A stretch of 64,000 nucleotides of DNA. It comes from Marinobacter adhaerens HP15. Lineage in GTDB: Bacteria; Pseudomonadota; Gammaproteobacteria; Pseudomonadales; Oleiphilaceae. A program made the position numbers and the translations under genes. A model generated the notes under the pieces. It was not told the origin of the DNA. It worked only from the letters and a program-made list of their open reading frames with translations, and searched no databases. Below are positions 56,631 through 64,000 of the stretch, piece after piece. The stretch is taken from assembly GCF_000166295.1 (NCBI RefSeq), contig NC_017506.1, positions 2,232,001 to 2,296,000 on the forward strand, written 5' to 3'. The first letter of the stretch is position 1. Each line of letters opens with the position of its first letter.

Positions 56631-56728
56631 GTGGGGTTCCCCTTTCCAAAAACCGCTACGAGCACATCCATGTGCGCTTGGCTGTGGCCATCCTTGGCCA
56701 CAGACATTTTTGGAAAGGGGAACCCCAC
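56631..56728. repeat. Long inverted-repeat element, copy 2
   Basis: Perfect 22-bp arms at 56631-56652 and 56707-56728 enclose a 54-nt core. The core contains two small hairpins, GCACATCCATGTGC and TGGCCATCCTTGGCCA. The core matches copy 1 (46117-46214) in the CGCT, TCC, TGT, CGCT, GGCT and CCATCC blocks while paired bases change together, and the outer arms are unrelated in sequence. It lies between pyk and eda. Confidence 0.8.
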
Positions 56729-56797
56729 TCCCTCGTTCAGAATGTTGCAGTTTTCTCGGCGTGACAGTTTCTCGAGTATTGAGAACTAAGCACGTAG

Positions 56798-56825
56798 GTC
56801 GGATTAGCCGCAGGCGTAATCCGAC
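56798..56825. repeat. REP-like palindrome
   Basis: GTCGGATTA and TAATCCGAC form a 9-bp stem around a GC-rich loop. The sequence type (TAGGTCGGATTAG...CGTAATCCGACA) is one I recall as a dispersed palindromic repeat in Proteobacteria. It lies 15 bp downstream of the eda stop and may act as its terminator. Confidence 0.6.
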
Positions 56826-56840
56826 AAAATCCAAGCATAA

Positions 56841-57506
56841 TTACAGTGCCAGATCAGCAAGGCTCCCCCGCGCAATCTCGGTAATCTGCGCCCAGTCCTT
56901 GGCCGCGACCAAATCTGCAGGGGTCAACCAGGTGCCACCAACGGCCTGGACGTTGCCCAGTGCCAGGTAGTCTGCCGCGGTGTTGCGGCGTATGCCGCCG
57001 GTTGGGCAGAAAGTGACGTCCGGGAATGGCCCGCTGAAGGCTTTGAGGGCCGGGATGCCGCCGGCGACTTCGGCGGGGAAGAATTTGAATTCGCGGTACC
57101 CGAGGTTATAGCCAATCATCATTTCCGAGATGGTGGCAATGCCCGGCAACAGCGGGGCTTCAGAGGTCAGGCCGAATTCCAGGATGGCTTCGGTTACGCC
57201 CGGGGTGATTACGAACTGGGCGCCAGCGGCCTCTACCTGTCGGTACTGGGCAATGCTGGTAACGGTGCCCGCGCCCACCCAGGCGTCCGGGATGGCTTTA
57301 CGGACTTCTTCGATGGCTTTTAGGCCGTGTTCAGTGCGCAGGGTAATTTCGAGGACGTTGATGCCGCCATCAACGAGAGCCTGGCAAAGGGGCACGGCGT
57401 CGTCGAGGTCCTGAATGGCGATGACCGGCACCAGAGGTGAGGATTGCAGTACTGCCCTGACGCGCTCGCGGTGGTAATCGGAAAGTTGGCTCACGGTTTT
57501 CTCCAT
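56841..57506 (-). CDS. eda: KDPG/KHG aldolase
   Basis: 221 aa. Cleaves 2-keto-3-deoxy-6-phosphogluconate to pyruvate and glyceraldehyde 3-phosphate. The Schiff-base lysine is in REFKFFPAEV, and GAGTVTS and CPTGGI are family motifs. Last gene of zwf-pgl-eda; starts 17 bp after pgl. Confidence 0.96.
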   Translation of the reverse strand: MEKTVSQLSDYHRERVRAVLQSSPLVPVIAIQDLDDAVPLCQALVDGGINVLEITLRTEHGLKAIEEVRKAIPDAWVGAGTVTSIAQYRQVEAAGAQFVITPGVTEAILEFGLTSEAPLLPGIATISEMMIGYNLGYREFKFFPAEVAGGIPALKAFSGPFPDVTFCPTGGIRRNTAADYLALGNVQAVGGTWLTPADLVAAKDWAQITEIARGSLADLAL

Positions 57507-57523
57507 AACAAATGTCGGGCGTT

Positions 57524-58243
57524 TCAGGGACTCCAGAACACCTGGAGGCCTGGTTTCAGGAAAGCTCTGATTGGCATCTCGAGCACCTTGTCCGGTTCAG
57601 ACATAGCACGGTCCAGTGTCTGCAGTTTGTCCTCGCCCTTCAGATGCAACGCGGTGAATCGGGCATCTCTAAGGGGTGGCCAGGTCAAGGTGATGCGCTT
57701 CTGCGGCTGCGACGCGGGCGTGGCGGGCGCAACGATTTCCTGGCATTCAGGATTCATCGCACTTTCCAATTCGGGTGCGTCGGGAAACAGTGAGGCGGTA
57801 TGGCCGTCGTTGCCCATACCAAGAATCAGCACGTCGATGGGCAGGGCCAGGTCCGCCAGCTCAGCCTTCACCCGCTCAAGTCCCTCTGAGGGTGTCGCAC
57901 CAGGCTGTTTGAGCGACAGGAACCGGGCCGAGGCCGCCTTATTCTTCAGCAGGTTCTCCCGAACCAGGCGGGTATTGCTGGCGTCATCGTTTTCTTCCAC
58001 CCAACGCTCATCCGCCAGCAGAACGTCTACCCTGCCCCAGTCCAGATCCTTGCCGGACAGCGCTCTGAAAAATGGCAGCGGCGTGGAACCGCCGGATACC
58101 ACCAGGCTCGCCCTGGGCGCTTCTCTCAGGCGGGCCGTCAGAAATCCCGCCACGGCATCAGCAAGATCCAAGGCCACGCCATTAGCCGTGTCACCTGAAC
58201 GGTCGCTGACACCCTCGGGCAAACGCAGATCACACATCTTCAT
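57524..58243 (-). CDS. pgl: 6-phosphogluconolactonase
   Basis: 239 aa, DevB/Pgl type. Hydrolyses 6-phosphogluconolactone. Motifs [13 protein letters not shown] and LADERWVEE are typical. ATG 58243 has AGGAG 6 nt upstream and overlaps the zwf stop by 14 bp, so it is translationally coupled to zwf. Confidence 0.94.
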   Translation of the reverse strand: MKMCDLRLPEGVSDRSGDTANGVALDLADAVAGFLTARLREAPRASLVVSGGSTPLPFFRALSGKDLDWGRVDVLLADERWVEENDDASNTRLVRENLLKNKAASARFLSLKQPGATPSEGLERVKAELADLALPIDVLILGMGNDGHTASLFPDAPELESAMNPECQEIVAPATPASQPQKRITLTWPPLRDARFTALHLKGEDKLQTLDRAMSEPDKVLEMPIRAFLKPGLQVFWSP

Positions 58244-59705
58244 ACCAGCTCCTGCCATCCCGGGTAATCATGGCGATGGAAGCAACGGGGCCCCAGGTTC
58301 CCGCCGCGTAACGTTTTGGCGGCTCGCCGCCATCCTTCCAGTTCCGAATAACCTGATCGACCCAGCGCCAGGCATACTCCACCTCGTCACGGCGCACGAA
58401 CAGGTACTGGTTACCCTTCATTACCTCCCACAGCAAACGCTCGTAGGCATCGGGAATCCGATCGGTAACAAAGGTCTCAGAAAAGGTGAGCTCCAGAGGG
58501 CCTTGACGAAGTCGCATGCCCTTATCCAGGCCCTGGTCCTTGGTGAGGATCTTCAGGGCCATGCCTTCGTCAGGCTGAAGACGGATAATCAGCTTGTTGT
58601 TGGCAAGGTGCTTCTGGTCCGGATCAAAAATGTAATGCGGCGCAGGCTTGAAGTGGATGATGATCTGGGACAGCTTTTCGGGGAGGCGTTTACCAGTGCG
58701 AATGTAAAACGGGACACCTGACCAGCGCCAGTTGTCGATCTCTGCTTTCAGCGCAACGAAAGTCTCAGTAGCGCTGCCCTTGTTTGCCCCCTCCTCTTCC
58801 AGATAGCCGGGCACCGGCCTGCCGTTACTGGTGCCGGCGGTGTACTGGCCACGCACCACGTAACTGTCCATCATATCGGGCGTTATGCGCTTCAAGGCCT
58901 TGAGAACCTTGACCTTCTCATCCCGGATGCTGTCGGCAGACAGGTCCGAGGGCGGGTCCATGGCGATCAGGCACAGCAGCTGAAGCAGGTGATTCTGGAT
59001 CATATCGCGAATCTGGCCAGCTTTGTCGAAATAGCCCCACCGTCCCTCAATGCCAACGCTCTCGGCCACCGTGATCTCAACGTGAGAAATGTGGTTCTGG
59101 TCCCACTGGGAGGCAAACAGGTTGTTGGCAAAACGCAGAGCGATCAGGTTCTGGACCGTTTCCTTACCCAGGTAATGATCAATCCGGAACAGCTGGTTCT
59201 CGTTGTAGACCTCGCCAAGCTCATCGTTGATCACCTTCGACGACTCCAGGTCGTGACCGATCGGCTTCTCGACCACCACCCGCGTCTTCTCGGTGCAGCA
59301 ACTTGCGGCCCGCAGATTTCGGGCTATGACGCCATACATGGACGGCGGGGTGGCCATATAAACAATAAGCTCATTATTGGCATCATCACGCCACTCGTTG
59401 AGCACACCAAAAGCGTCGGGTTCGTTAAAATCCAGAATCTGGTAATCGACCCGCTTAAGGAAGGATTCGGCGAGTCCAGCATCGAACTCTTCCGGCTTTA
59501 CGTACTGCTTCAGCTTGTCAAACAACTGCTGGCGCACGGTCTCGTTATCGGCATCTGAGCGGGCAATGGCCAGAACCCGGCTCCCCTCCGCCAAGAGGTT
59601 GGCGCGCTCAAGCTGGTACAGCGCCGGAAACAGTTTTCGCTGGGCAAGGTCACCCAAGGCTCCGAAGAGCATCAGGTCACAACGGGTATTGATCTTGTTG
59701 ACCAT
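58230..59705 (-). CDS. zwf: Glucose-6-phosphate 1-dehydrogenase
   Basis: 491 aa. Oxidises glucose 6-phosphate to the lactone with NADP+. The [16 protein letters not shown] nucleotide-binding motif and the RIDHYLGKE active-site motif are visible. First gene of zwf-pgl-eda, divergent from hexR with HexR-like sites between. Confidence 0.96.
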   Translation of the reverse strand: MVNKINTRCDLMLFGALGDLAQRKLFPALYQLERANLLAEGSRVLAIARSDADNETVRQQLFDKLKQYVKPEEFDAGLAESFLKRVDYQILDFNEPDAFGVLNEWRDDANNELIVYMATPPSMYGVIARNLRAASCCTEKTRVVVEKPIGHDLESSKVINDELGEVYNENQLFRIDHYLGKETVQNLIALRFANNLFASQWDQNHISHVEITVAESVGIEGRWGYFDKAGQIRDMIQNHLLQLLCLIAMDPPSDLSADSIRDEKVKVLKALKRITPDMMDSYVVRGQYTAGTSNGRPVPGYLEEEGANKGSATETFVALKAEIDNWRWSGVPFYIRTGKRLPEKLSQIIIHFKPAPHYIFDPDQKHLANNKLIIRLQPDEGMALKILTKDQGLDKGMRLRQGPLELTFSETFVTDRIPDAYERLLWEVMKGNQYLFVRRDEVEYAWRWVDQVIRNWKDGGEPPKRYAAGTWGPVASIAMITRDGRSWYEDV

Positions 59706-59760
59706 TGGTTCCTTCTCTCTGGTGGGCAGTCCGTCGCAAAAACTCGACGACAGAACTCAA

Positions 59761-59776
59761 TGTAGTAATTTTAACC
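59761..59776. promoter_or_regulatory. HexR-type operator, zwf side
   Basis: TGTAGTAATTTTAACC matches the site near gap at 13 of 16 positions on the other strand. It lies 56 bp upstream of zwf. Confidence 0.55.
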
Positions 59777-59824
59777 AAATAATGACATCCAAAAATCGTT
59801 TTTCCAAGAAAAAACTGCGTTTCG

Positions 59825-59839
59825 TGATACTTTTACTAC
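59825..59839. promoter_or_regulatory. HexR-type operator, hexR side
   Basis: TGATACTTTTACTAC shares the TTTACTAC block with the site near gap. A TATAAT -10 element for hexR follows at 59862-59867, so binding here could autoregulate. Confidence 0.45.
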
Positions 59840-59916
59840 CCCAAAACCGGTAAAAAAGCGGTATAATCACCGCGTTTTCAAGACAACGACCGCCCATGAT
59901 TCAGGGAGTACCATTG

Positions 59917-60789
59917 ATGGCCGCGAACCAGGCGCACCGTGACGACAATCTGCTTGAGGACATCCAGTCCAGGCTGGAGACCCTTAACAAATCCGAGCGG
60001 AAAGTGGCCGAGGCCATTCTCCGTGACCCAAGCGCGGCCACCCGTTACAGCATAGCTGCCCTGGCGAGAGCCGCCGACGTCAGCGAACCCACCGTTAACC
60101 GTTTCTGCCGGGGTTTCTCGGCAACAGGTTTCCCGGATTTCAAGATTCGCCTCGCCCAGAGTATCGCCACCGGCACCCCCTATATCGGCCAGAACGTGGA
60201 GCCCGACGACACCGTTGCCGAATTCGCCGACAAGATCATGCTCAGTACCATTGCCAGCCTGGACAAGGCTCGGCAAGCGCTGGACCCGAAAGCCCTGGCA
60301 ACGGCCATCGATTACCTGATCCAGGCCAAACAGATCAATTTCTTTGGCATGGGCGGATCTGCTGCCGTGGCTATGGATGCCCAGCACAAGTTCTTCCGCT
60401 TCAATATCCCGGTCATGTCCTACGACGACGCCCTGATGCAGCGCATGGTGGCGGCCGGGGCAAACGTGGGCGATGTTATCGTGCTCATTTCCTACACGGG
60501 CCGCACCCGGGAAACCGTGGATATCGCGCAACTTGCGCGGGCCAACGGTGCTACGGTGATCGGTATCACCAACCCCGATTCCCCCCTGGCGGAAAGCTGC
60601 ACGGTGGTGCTGGGCGTCACCGCGCCGGAGGACACTGAGGTCTATATGCCAATGTCCTCTCGCATCATTCATCTGAGCGTTATCGACATTCTTGCAACCG
60701 GCGTAACCCTCAAACGCGGCGCGGATTTCCTCGGGCACCTCAAGAAGATCAAGGAAAGCCTCAAGCCCACCCGCTTCCCACCGACCTGA
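59917..60789 (+). CDS. hexR: HexR/RpiR-family transcriptional regulator
   Basis: 290 aa. An N-terminal HTH of RpiR type ([21 protein letters not shown]) and a C-terminal SIS sugar-phosphate domain ([27 protein letters not shown]). In Pseudomonas and Shewanella HexR controls zwf, edd and gap in response to KDPG. ATG 59917 has GGGAG 8 nt upstream; ATG 59896 lacks a ribosome site. Divergent from zwf. Confidence 0.93.
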   Translation: MAANQAHRDDNLLEDIQSRLETLNKSERKVAEAILRDPSAATRYSIAALARAADVSEPTVNRFCRGFSATGFPDFKIRLAQSIATGTPYIGQNVEPDDTVAEFADKIMLSTIASLDKARQALDPKALATAIDYLIQAKQINFFGMGGSAAVAMDAQHKFFRFNIPVMSYDDALMQRMVAAGANVGDVIVLISYTGRTRETVDIAQLARANGATVIGITNPDSPLAESCTVVLGVTAPEDTEVYMPMSSRIIHLSVIDILATGVTLKRGADFLGHLKKIKESLKPTRFPPT

Positions 60790-60830
60790 GCCTCAGTGCC
60801 ACAATAGAAGAGGTCAGCAGATACAAGAAA

Positions 60831-60855
60831 GCCCGGGCATTCGCACCGGGCTTTT
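60831..60855 (+). terminator. Intrinsic terminator of hexR
   Basis: GCCCGG and CCGGGC form a stem around a 9-nt loop followed by TTTT, 41 bp after the stop. Confidence 0.75.
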
Positions 60856-60867
60856 CGTTGATCGCGG

Positions 60868-60888
60868 GGCGCCATTCGGCGCCTTTTT
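60868..60888 (+). terminator. Second intrinsic terminator before ppiD
   Basis: GGCGCC-ATTC-GGCGCC followed by TTTTT. A tandem backup terminator in front of the convergent ppiD end. Confidence 0.7.
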
Positions 60889-60901
60889 CATGACGCGGAT
60901 A

Positions 60902-62746
60902 TCAGGGTCTCTCGACCTCCGCCCGGTTTCGAAGGAACTGCTGGTACGCGGCGTATTCCCTCTGGCCTTCGAGAGATGCCAGGAATTCCCGAAGCTGGTT
61001 CAGTTCGGTACCATCTTCCGAGACCTGCCCGTCCGTGACCTCGTCCAGCGCGATCACCGCGGCAGAATTGGCCATCACAGCCTTGCCAAACCGGGCGCCA
61101 TCCGCAGGGCGCGGCAAAGAAAACACCTGCTGGAGAATGGCGGGACCTGCCTCGGAGGCGTTCCGTGCCAGCCCTTCATAGCTGGACCACTCACCAATAC
61201 CCTCGGGGCTCTGACCTGACTCAAGGTCAGCGATAATCGCGTCAGCCCTTTCAGAAAGAGCTTCCCGCGTCTTGCGCTGCTCCAGCGTCGTCCGGATCTG
61301 ATCGCGAACCTGATCCAGGGGCAGCTGCTCGGCTTCATGATACTTATTCACCCGGGCAACGACAGACACGTTGTCACCCACATCGATCAACTCGGTGTTG
61401 TAACCCGCGTCCAGGACATCTTCGGAAAACAACTGCCGTACCAGACCGGCGTGGTCAAATGGCGCCTGACCACCGTCACGGGTAACGCCGTTGGCCTCCC
61501 GCACCTCAAGCCCGAGCTCTTCGGCAGGGCCCGCCAGATCATCGGCGGCATACGCGGAGTCGGCAAGCTCTGCCCGGACTTCAGCAAACTGCTCACGAGC
61601 CTTTTCACGGGCCAGCTCACGACGGAGCTGGTCTTCCATTTCATCCAGAGACGGCACCTCGGACTCCCTGACATCCTCGAGGCGAATAAGATGAACCCCG
61701 AACGATGTCCGAACCGGCTCGGAAACTTCGCCTTCCTCAAGGGCAAACAGGGCTTCCTCGAAGGGCTCGGCGTAAATGCCACGACCGGCATAGCCCAGAT
61801 CGCCGCCGTCTTCGGCCGAAACGGTATCAATGGAGTACTCCCGCGCCAGGTCAGCAAATGACTCCCCAGCCGCCAGGCGCTCCTGGATCGTTGCCATGGT
61901 TTCGTCCGCGTCACTGCCCTCTTCGATCAGGATGTGGGACGCCCGACGCTCCTCACTGGCCAAATCGGCCGCCTGCTGCTCGTAGTAGGCCTGAAGCTCC
62001 GCATCGTCAACTTCAATGCTCTCAGCAAGGGCACCCAGCGAAAGTGTGATGTAGGCAGCGTCTACACGCTCTGGCTGCTGAAACGCGCCCGAGTTTTCTT
62101 CATAGAAGGCTTCAACGTCAGCATCAGAAACCGATACTGCGTCCGCCACTGAGCTGGCAGGAATATCCAGTACCCGGAAACTGCGTGTCTGGTTCTGAAT
62201 CTGGAGCAGCTGTTCGGCATTCTCATCCGCCACCAGGCCACTCTGAACGATACCCGCACGGATCTGGTTCACCACATATTGCTTGCGCATGGCTTCCCGA
62301 AACTCGCCCACGCCCATGCCCATATTACGGACTGTGGCCACAAAGCGGTCGCGATTGAACTGGCCATCCACCTGGAACTGCGGCATCTGGGTAATCAACG
62401 CATCGATATCAGCATCATTGAGTTCCAGTCCCTGAGCGTTGGCATCCTGGATCAGGACCTGCTCCTGGATCAGGGAATCCAGAACGTCTGTGCGAATCTG
62501 GTCTTCGTCAAGCATCGAGGGATCCGGGTTTTCCATTCTGGATAGCCGGCGCTGGCTCTCCATCTGGACCACGCGGAGAAACTCCCGCTCGGTAATATCC
62601 TCGCCGTTGACGGTTGCCACCTCAGGCTCGCCGGAGAAGCCGCCGACAATGGCGTCCATCCCCCAGATGGATAGCGACACAATAAGAAGACCAATGATGA
62701 CCTTGGCGATCGTGCCCTGGGCATTGTTCCGAATATCTTGAAGCAT
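60902..62746 (-). CDS. ppiD: SurA/PpiD-type periplasmic folding chaperone
   Basis: 614 aa. One N-terminal membrane anchor (about residues 12-34, VIIGLLIVSLSIWGMDAIV), a SurA-N-like chaperone region and a parvulin-type PPIase domain (about 260-360, ASHILIE through GVHLIRLED). PpiD works at the Sec translocon exit. The order lon-hupB-ppiD is the classical gammaproteobacterial one. Confidence 0.93.
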   Translation of the reverse strand: MLQDIRNNAQGTIAKVIIGLLIVSLSIWGMDAIVGGFSGEPEVATVNGEDITEREFLRVVQMESQRRLSRMENPDPSMLDEDQIRTDVLDSLIQEQVLIQDANAQGLELNDADIDALITQMPQFQVDGQFNRDRFVATVRNMGMGVGEFREAMRKQYVVNQIRAGIVQSGLVADENAEQLLQIQNQTRSFRVLDIPASSVADAVSVSDADVEAFYEENSGAFQQPERVDAAYITLSLGALAESIEVDDAELQAYYEQQAADLASEERRASHILIEEGSDADETMATIQERLAAGESFADLAREYSIDTVSAEDGGDLGYAGRGIYAEPFEEALFALEEGEVSEPVRTSFGVHLIRLEDVRESEVPSLDEMEDQLRRELAREKAREQFAEVRAELADSAYAADDLAGPAEELGLEVREANGVTRDGGQAPFDHAGLVRQLFSEDVLDAGYNTELIDVGDNVSVVARVNKYHEAEQLPLDQVRDQIRTTLEQRKTREALSERADAIIADLESGQSPEGIGEWSSYEGLARNASEAGPAILQQVFSLPRPADGARFGKAVMANSAAVIALDEVTDGQVSEDGTELNQLREFLASLEGQREYAAYQQFLRNRAEVERP

Positions 62747-62820
62747 GTTTCTCCCGGATCCCTGTTCAAGGTAGTGCAGTTTTATTCGTTTCAGCGCGCG
62801 GCGAAGGGCGGACCTAACGT

Positions 62821-62850
62821 AAAAAGGCGCACCCGGTGTGGAATGCGCCT
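62821..62850 (-). terminator. Intrinsic terminator of hupB
   Basis: On the minus strand GGCGCA and TGCGCC form the stem, followed by TTTTT. It lies about 53 bp after the hupB stop. Confidence 0.75.
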
Positions 62851-62902
62851 TGAATTCTTCTTGGGTGGCTTCCTGCGACAGAAGCCACCGGAGAAAGAAC
62901 CG

Positions 62903-63175
62903 TTACTTAACGGCGTCTTTCAGGGCCTTGCCTGCTTTGAACCCAGGCACTTTGGAGGCCGGAATCTTGATCTCGGCACCAGTCTGCGGGTTACGACCGG
63001 TACGAGCAGCACGCTCTTTTACGGAGAAGGTACCAAAACCGATCAGAGTTACCTGATCGCCTTTTTTCAGGGCACCGGTGATTGAGTTGGTCATTGCGTC
63101 CAGAGCACGGCCAGCGGCGGCTTTGGAGATATCTGCGGACTCTGCAATTGCATCGATAAGTTCGGACTTGTTCAC
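62903..63175 (-). CDS. hupB: DNA-binding protein HU-beta
   Basis: 90 aa histone-like protein. Motifs [33 protein letters not shown] and [16 protein letters not shown] are diagnostic. The start is GTG at 63175, preceded by AAGGGG; no ATG fits. Sits between lon and ppiD as in E. coli. Confidence 0.95.
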   Translation of the reverse strand: MNKSELIDAIAESADISKAAAGRALDAMTNSITGALKKGDQVTLIGFGTFSVKERAARTGRNPQTGAEIKIPASKVPGFKAGKALKDAVK

Positions 63176-63334
63176 ACTAAACCCCTTCGATTTCAGGTTG
63201 AAGATGTTATAGGTTGGTTTGTTTTTTCTCGGACGTTCTCGACTATCGCATAAGCGGTCGGAGAATTCCATTCTTCACTTTTCTTATTCCTTTCGGCTTT
63301 ATACCGGCATTCGGAATAGGGACTGACTGCGCGG

Positions 63335-63385
63335 GAGCCCTTGGTATTGGCTGCTTCACGGCGAAACAGTTATACCAATGGGCTC
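63335..63385. other. Stem-loop between lon and hupB
   Basis: GAGCCC-TTGGTAT (63335-63347) pairs with ATACCAA-T-GGGCTC (63372-63385): 13 bp with one bulged T and a 24-nt loop. No T run on the minus strand, so it may be a processing or stability element or part of the lon 3' end. Confidence 0.5.
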
Positions 63386-63413
63386 TCAGGCATGTCAACA
63401 ACTCATCAAGGCT

Positions 63414-64000
63414 TTAATGTGTATTTATGCGCTCTGACGCGTCGCCTTCTTCGTCACGCGGCTTGCCAGAACCCGTTTCCGGAGATGAATCTTCAGCCCT
63501 GGGCTCGGGTGAATAGGCCAGTGCAATATCCAGCACTTCGTCGATCCACTTCACAGGACGAATCTCCAGCGACTCCTTGATGTTTTCAGGTATCTCCTTG
63601 AGATCCCTGACATTCTCATCCGGAATGATCACCGTCTTGATGCCACCCCGATGCGCTGCCAGAAGCTTTTCTTTCAACCCACCGATGGCAAGAACACGTC
63701 CACGCAGAGTGATTTCACCGGTCATTGCAACGTCGGCGCGAACCGGAATCTTGGTCAGAGAAGAAACCAGCGCTGTGCACATACCGATACCGGCACTGGG
63801 ACCATCTTTCGGTGTCGCGCCCTCCGGTACATGCACGTGCAGATCGTGCTTCTCGTGGAAATCATCGGCAATTCCAAGACCGGGTGCCCGGCTACGTACC
63901 ACTGTCAATGCCGTCTGGATGGACTCCTGCATGACATCACCCAGGGAACCCGTCTTCACGACCCGGCCCTTGCCAGGCGTGAGGGCGCACTCAATATGCA
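63414..64000 (-). CDS. lon: Lon protease, C-terminal part (truncated by window edge)
   Basis: The last 195 residues or so of the ATP-dependent Lon protease; the reading frame continues past position 64000. Catalytic Ser is in [11 protein letters not shown] and catalytic Lys in [21 protein letters not shown]. The upstream segment [17 protein letters not shown] matches the start of the proteolytic domain. An acidic, Ser/Pro-rich tail ends the protein. Confidence 0.95.
   Translation of the reverse strand, partial: HIECALTPGKGRVVKTGSLGDVMQESIQTALTVVRSRAPGLGIADDFHEKHDLHVHVPEGATPKDGPSAGIGMCTALVSSLTKIPVRADVAMTGEITLRGRVLAIGGLKEKLLAAHRGGIKTVIIPDENVRDLKEIPENIKESLEIRPVKWIDEVLDIALAYSPEPRAEDSSPETGSGKPRDEEGDASERINTH

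Noticed and set aside
46103..56728. CATCC-containing repeats as a CRISPR array
   Set aside because: Only two copies 10 kb apart with long inverted arms; no regularly spaced direct repeats and no cas genes.
56841..59705. Overlap of pgl and zwf as a possible gene fusion
   Set aside because: Frames differ and each gene has its own start and full-length domain; it is simple translational coupling.

Overview
The window reads as chromosomal DNA of a marine gammaproteobacterium, most likely Marinobacter or a close relative. The reasons are the moderately GC-rich coding sequence, the lon-hupB-ppiD order, the Entner-Doudoroff genes under an RpiR-family HexR regulator, and a phasin-phaC pair. The assignment is inference from gene content; no database search was possible.

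Region 1 (1-4085) holds a DksA/TraR-type zinc-finger protein, a phasin and class I PHA synthase, and a sodium/solute symporter-like protein. Region 2 (4110-26068) is the most unusual part. About 15 kb of tightly packed minus-strand genes run from a haem-motif lipoprotein resembling the hydrazine-synthase alpha subunit (HzsA-related), through two outer-membrane barrel-like proteins, a TlpA-type thioredoxin, a DUF4266 lipoprotein ending GGCGCN, a DUF3570 protein, a small exported protein and three TPR proteins, to ExbB, two ExbDs and a TonB/AgmX-like protein. A plus-strand operon diverges from it (CxxCH protein, CxxCH/LamG lipoprotein, Tat-exported protein), and an ApbE flavin transferase converges on that operon. 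I read the whole as one envelope redox/energy-transduction system of unknown function.

Region 3 (26074-49570) is a glycerol and triose catabolism island. It contains a frameshifted substrate-binding protein, a gapN-tpiA-eno operon with a GlpR-like operator upstream, a chemoreceptor, the glycerol ABC transporter glpSTPQ-DUF2160-glpV with a divergent sigma-54 activator and a good -24/-12 promoter, glpK, a glpR broken by two single-base deletions, glpD, a porin and a second stand-alone glpV-like gene.

Region 4 (49622-60888) has a uracil-DNA glycosylase, a nitroreductase and the glucose/Entner-Doudoroff set: edd-glk, divergent gap, pyk, zwf-pgl-eda and divergent hexR. HexR-like operators lie in both divergent intergenic regions. 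Region 5 (60902-64000) is ppiD, hupB and the 3' end of lon.

The metabolic genes fit together. Glycerol enters through the porin and ABC transporter, GlpK and GlpD give dihydroxyacetone phosphate, and TpiA gives glyceraldehyde 3-phosphate, which GapN or GAPDH, enolase and pyruvate kinase take to pyruvate. Glucose feeds in through Glk, Zwf, Pgl, Edd and Eda. Two long inverted-repeat elements with a shared double-hairpin core lie in the intergenic regions after glpD and after pyk.
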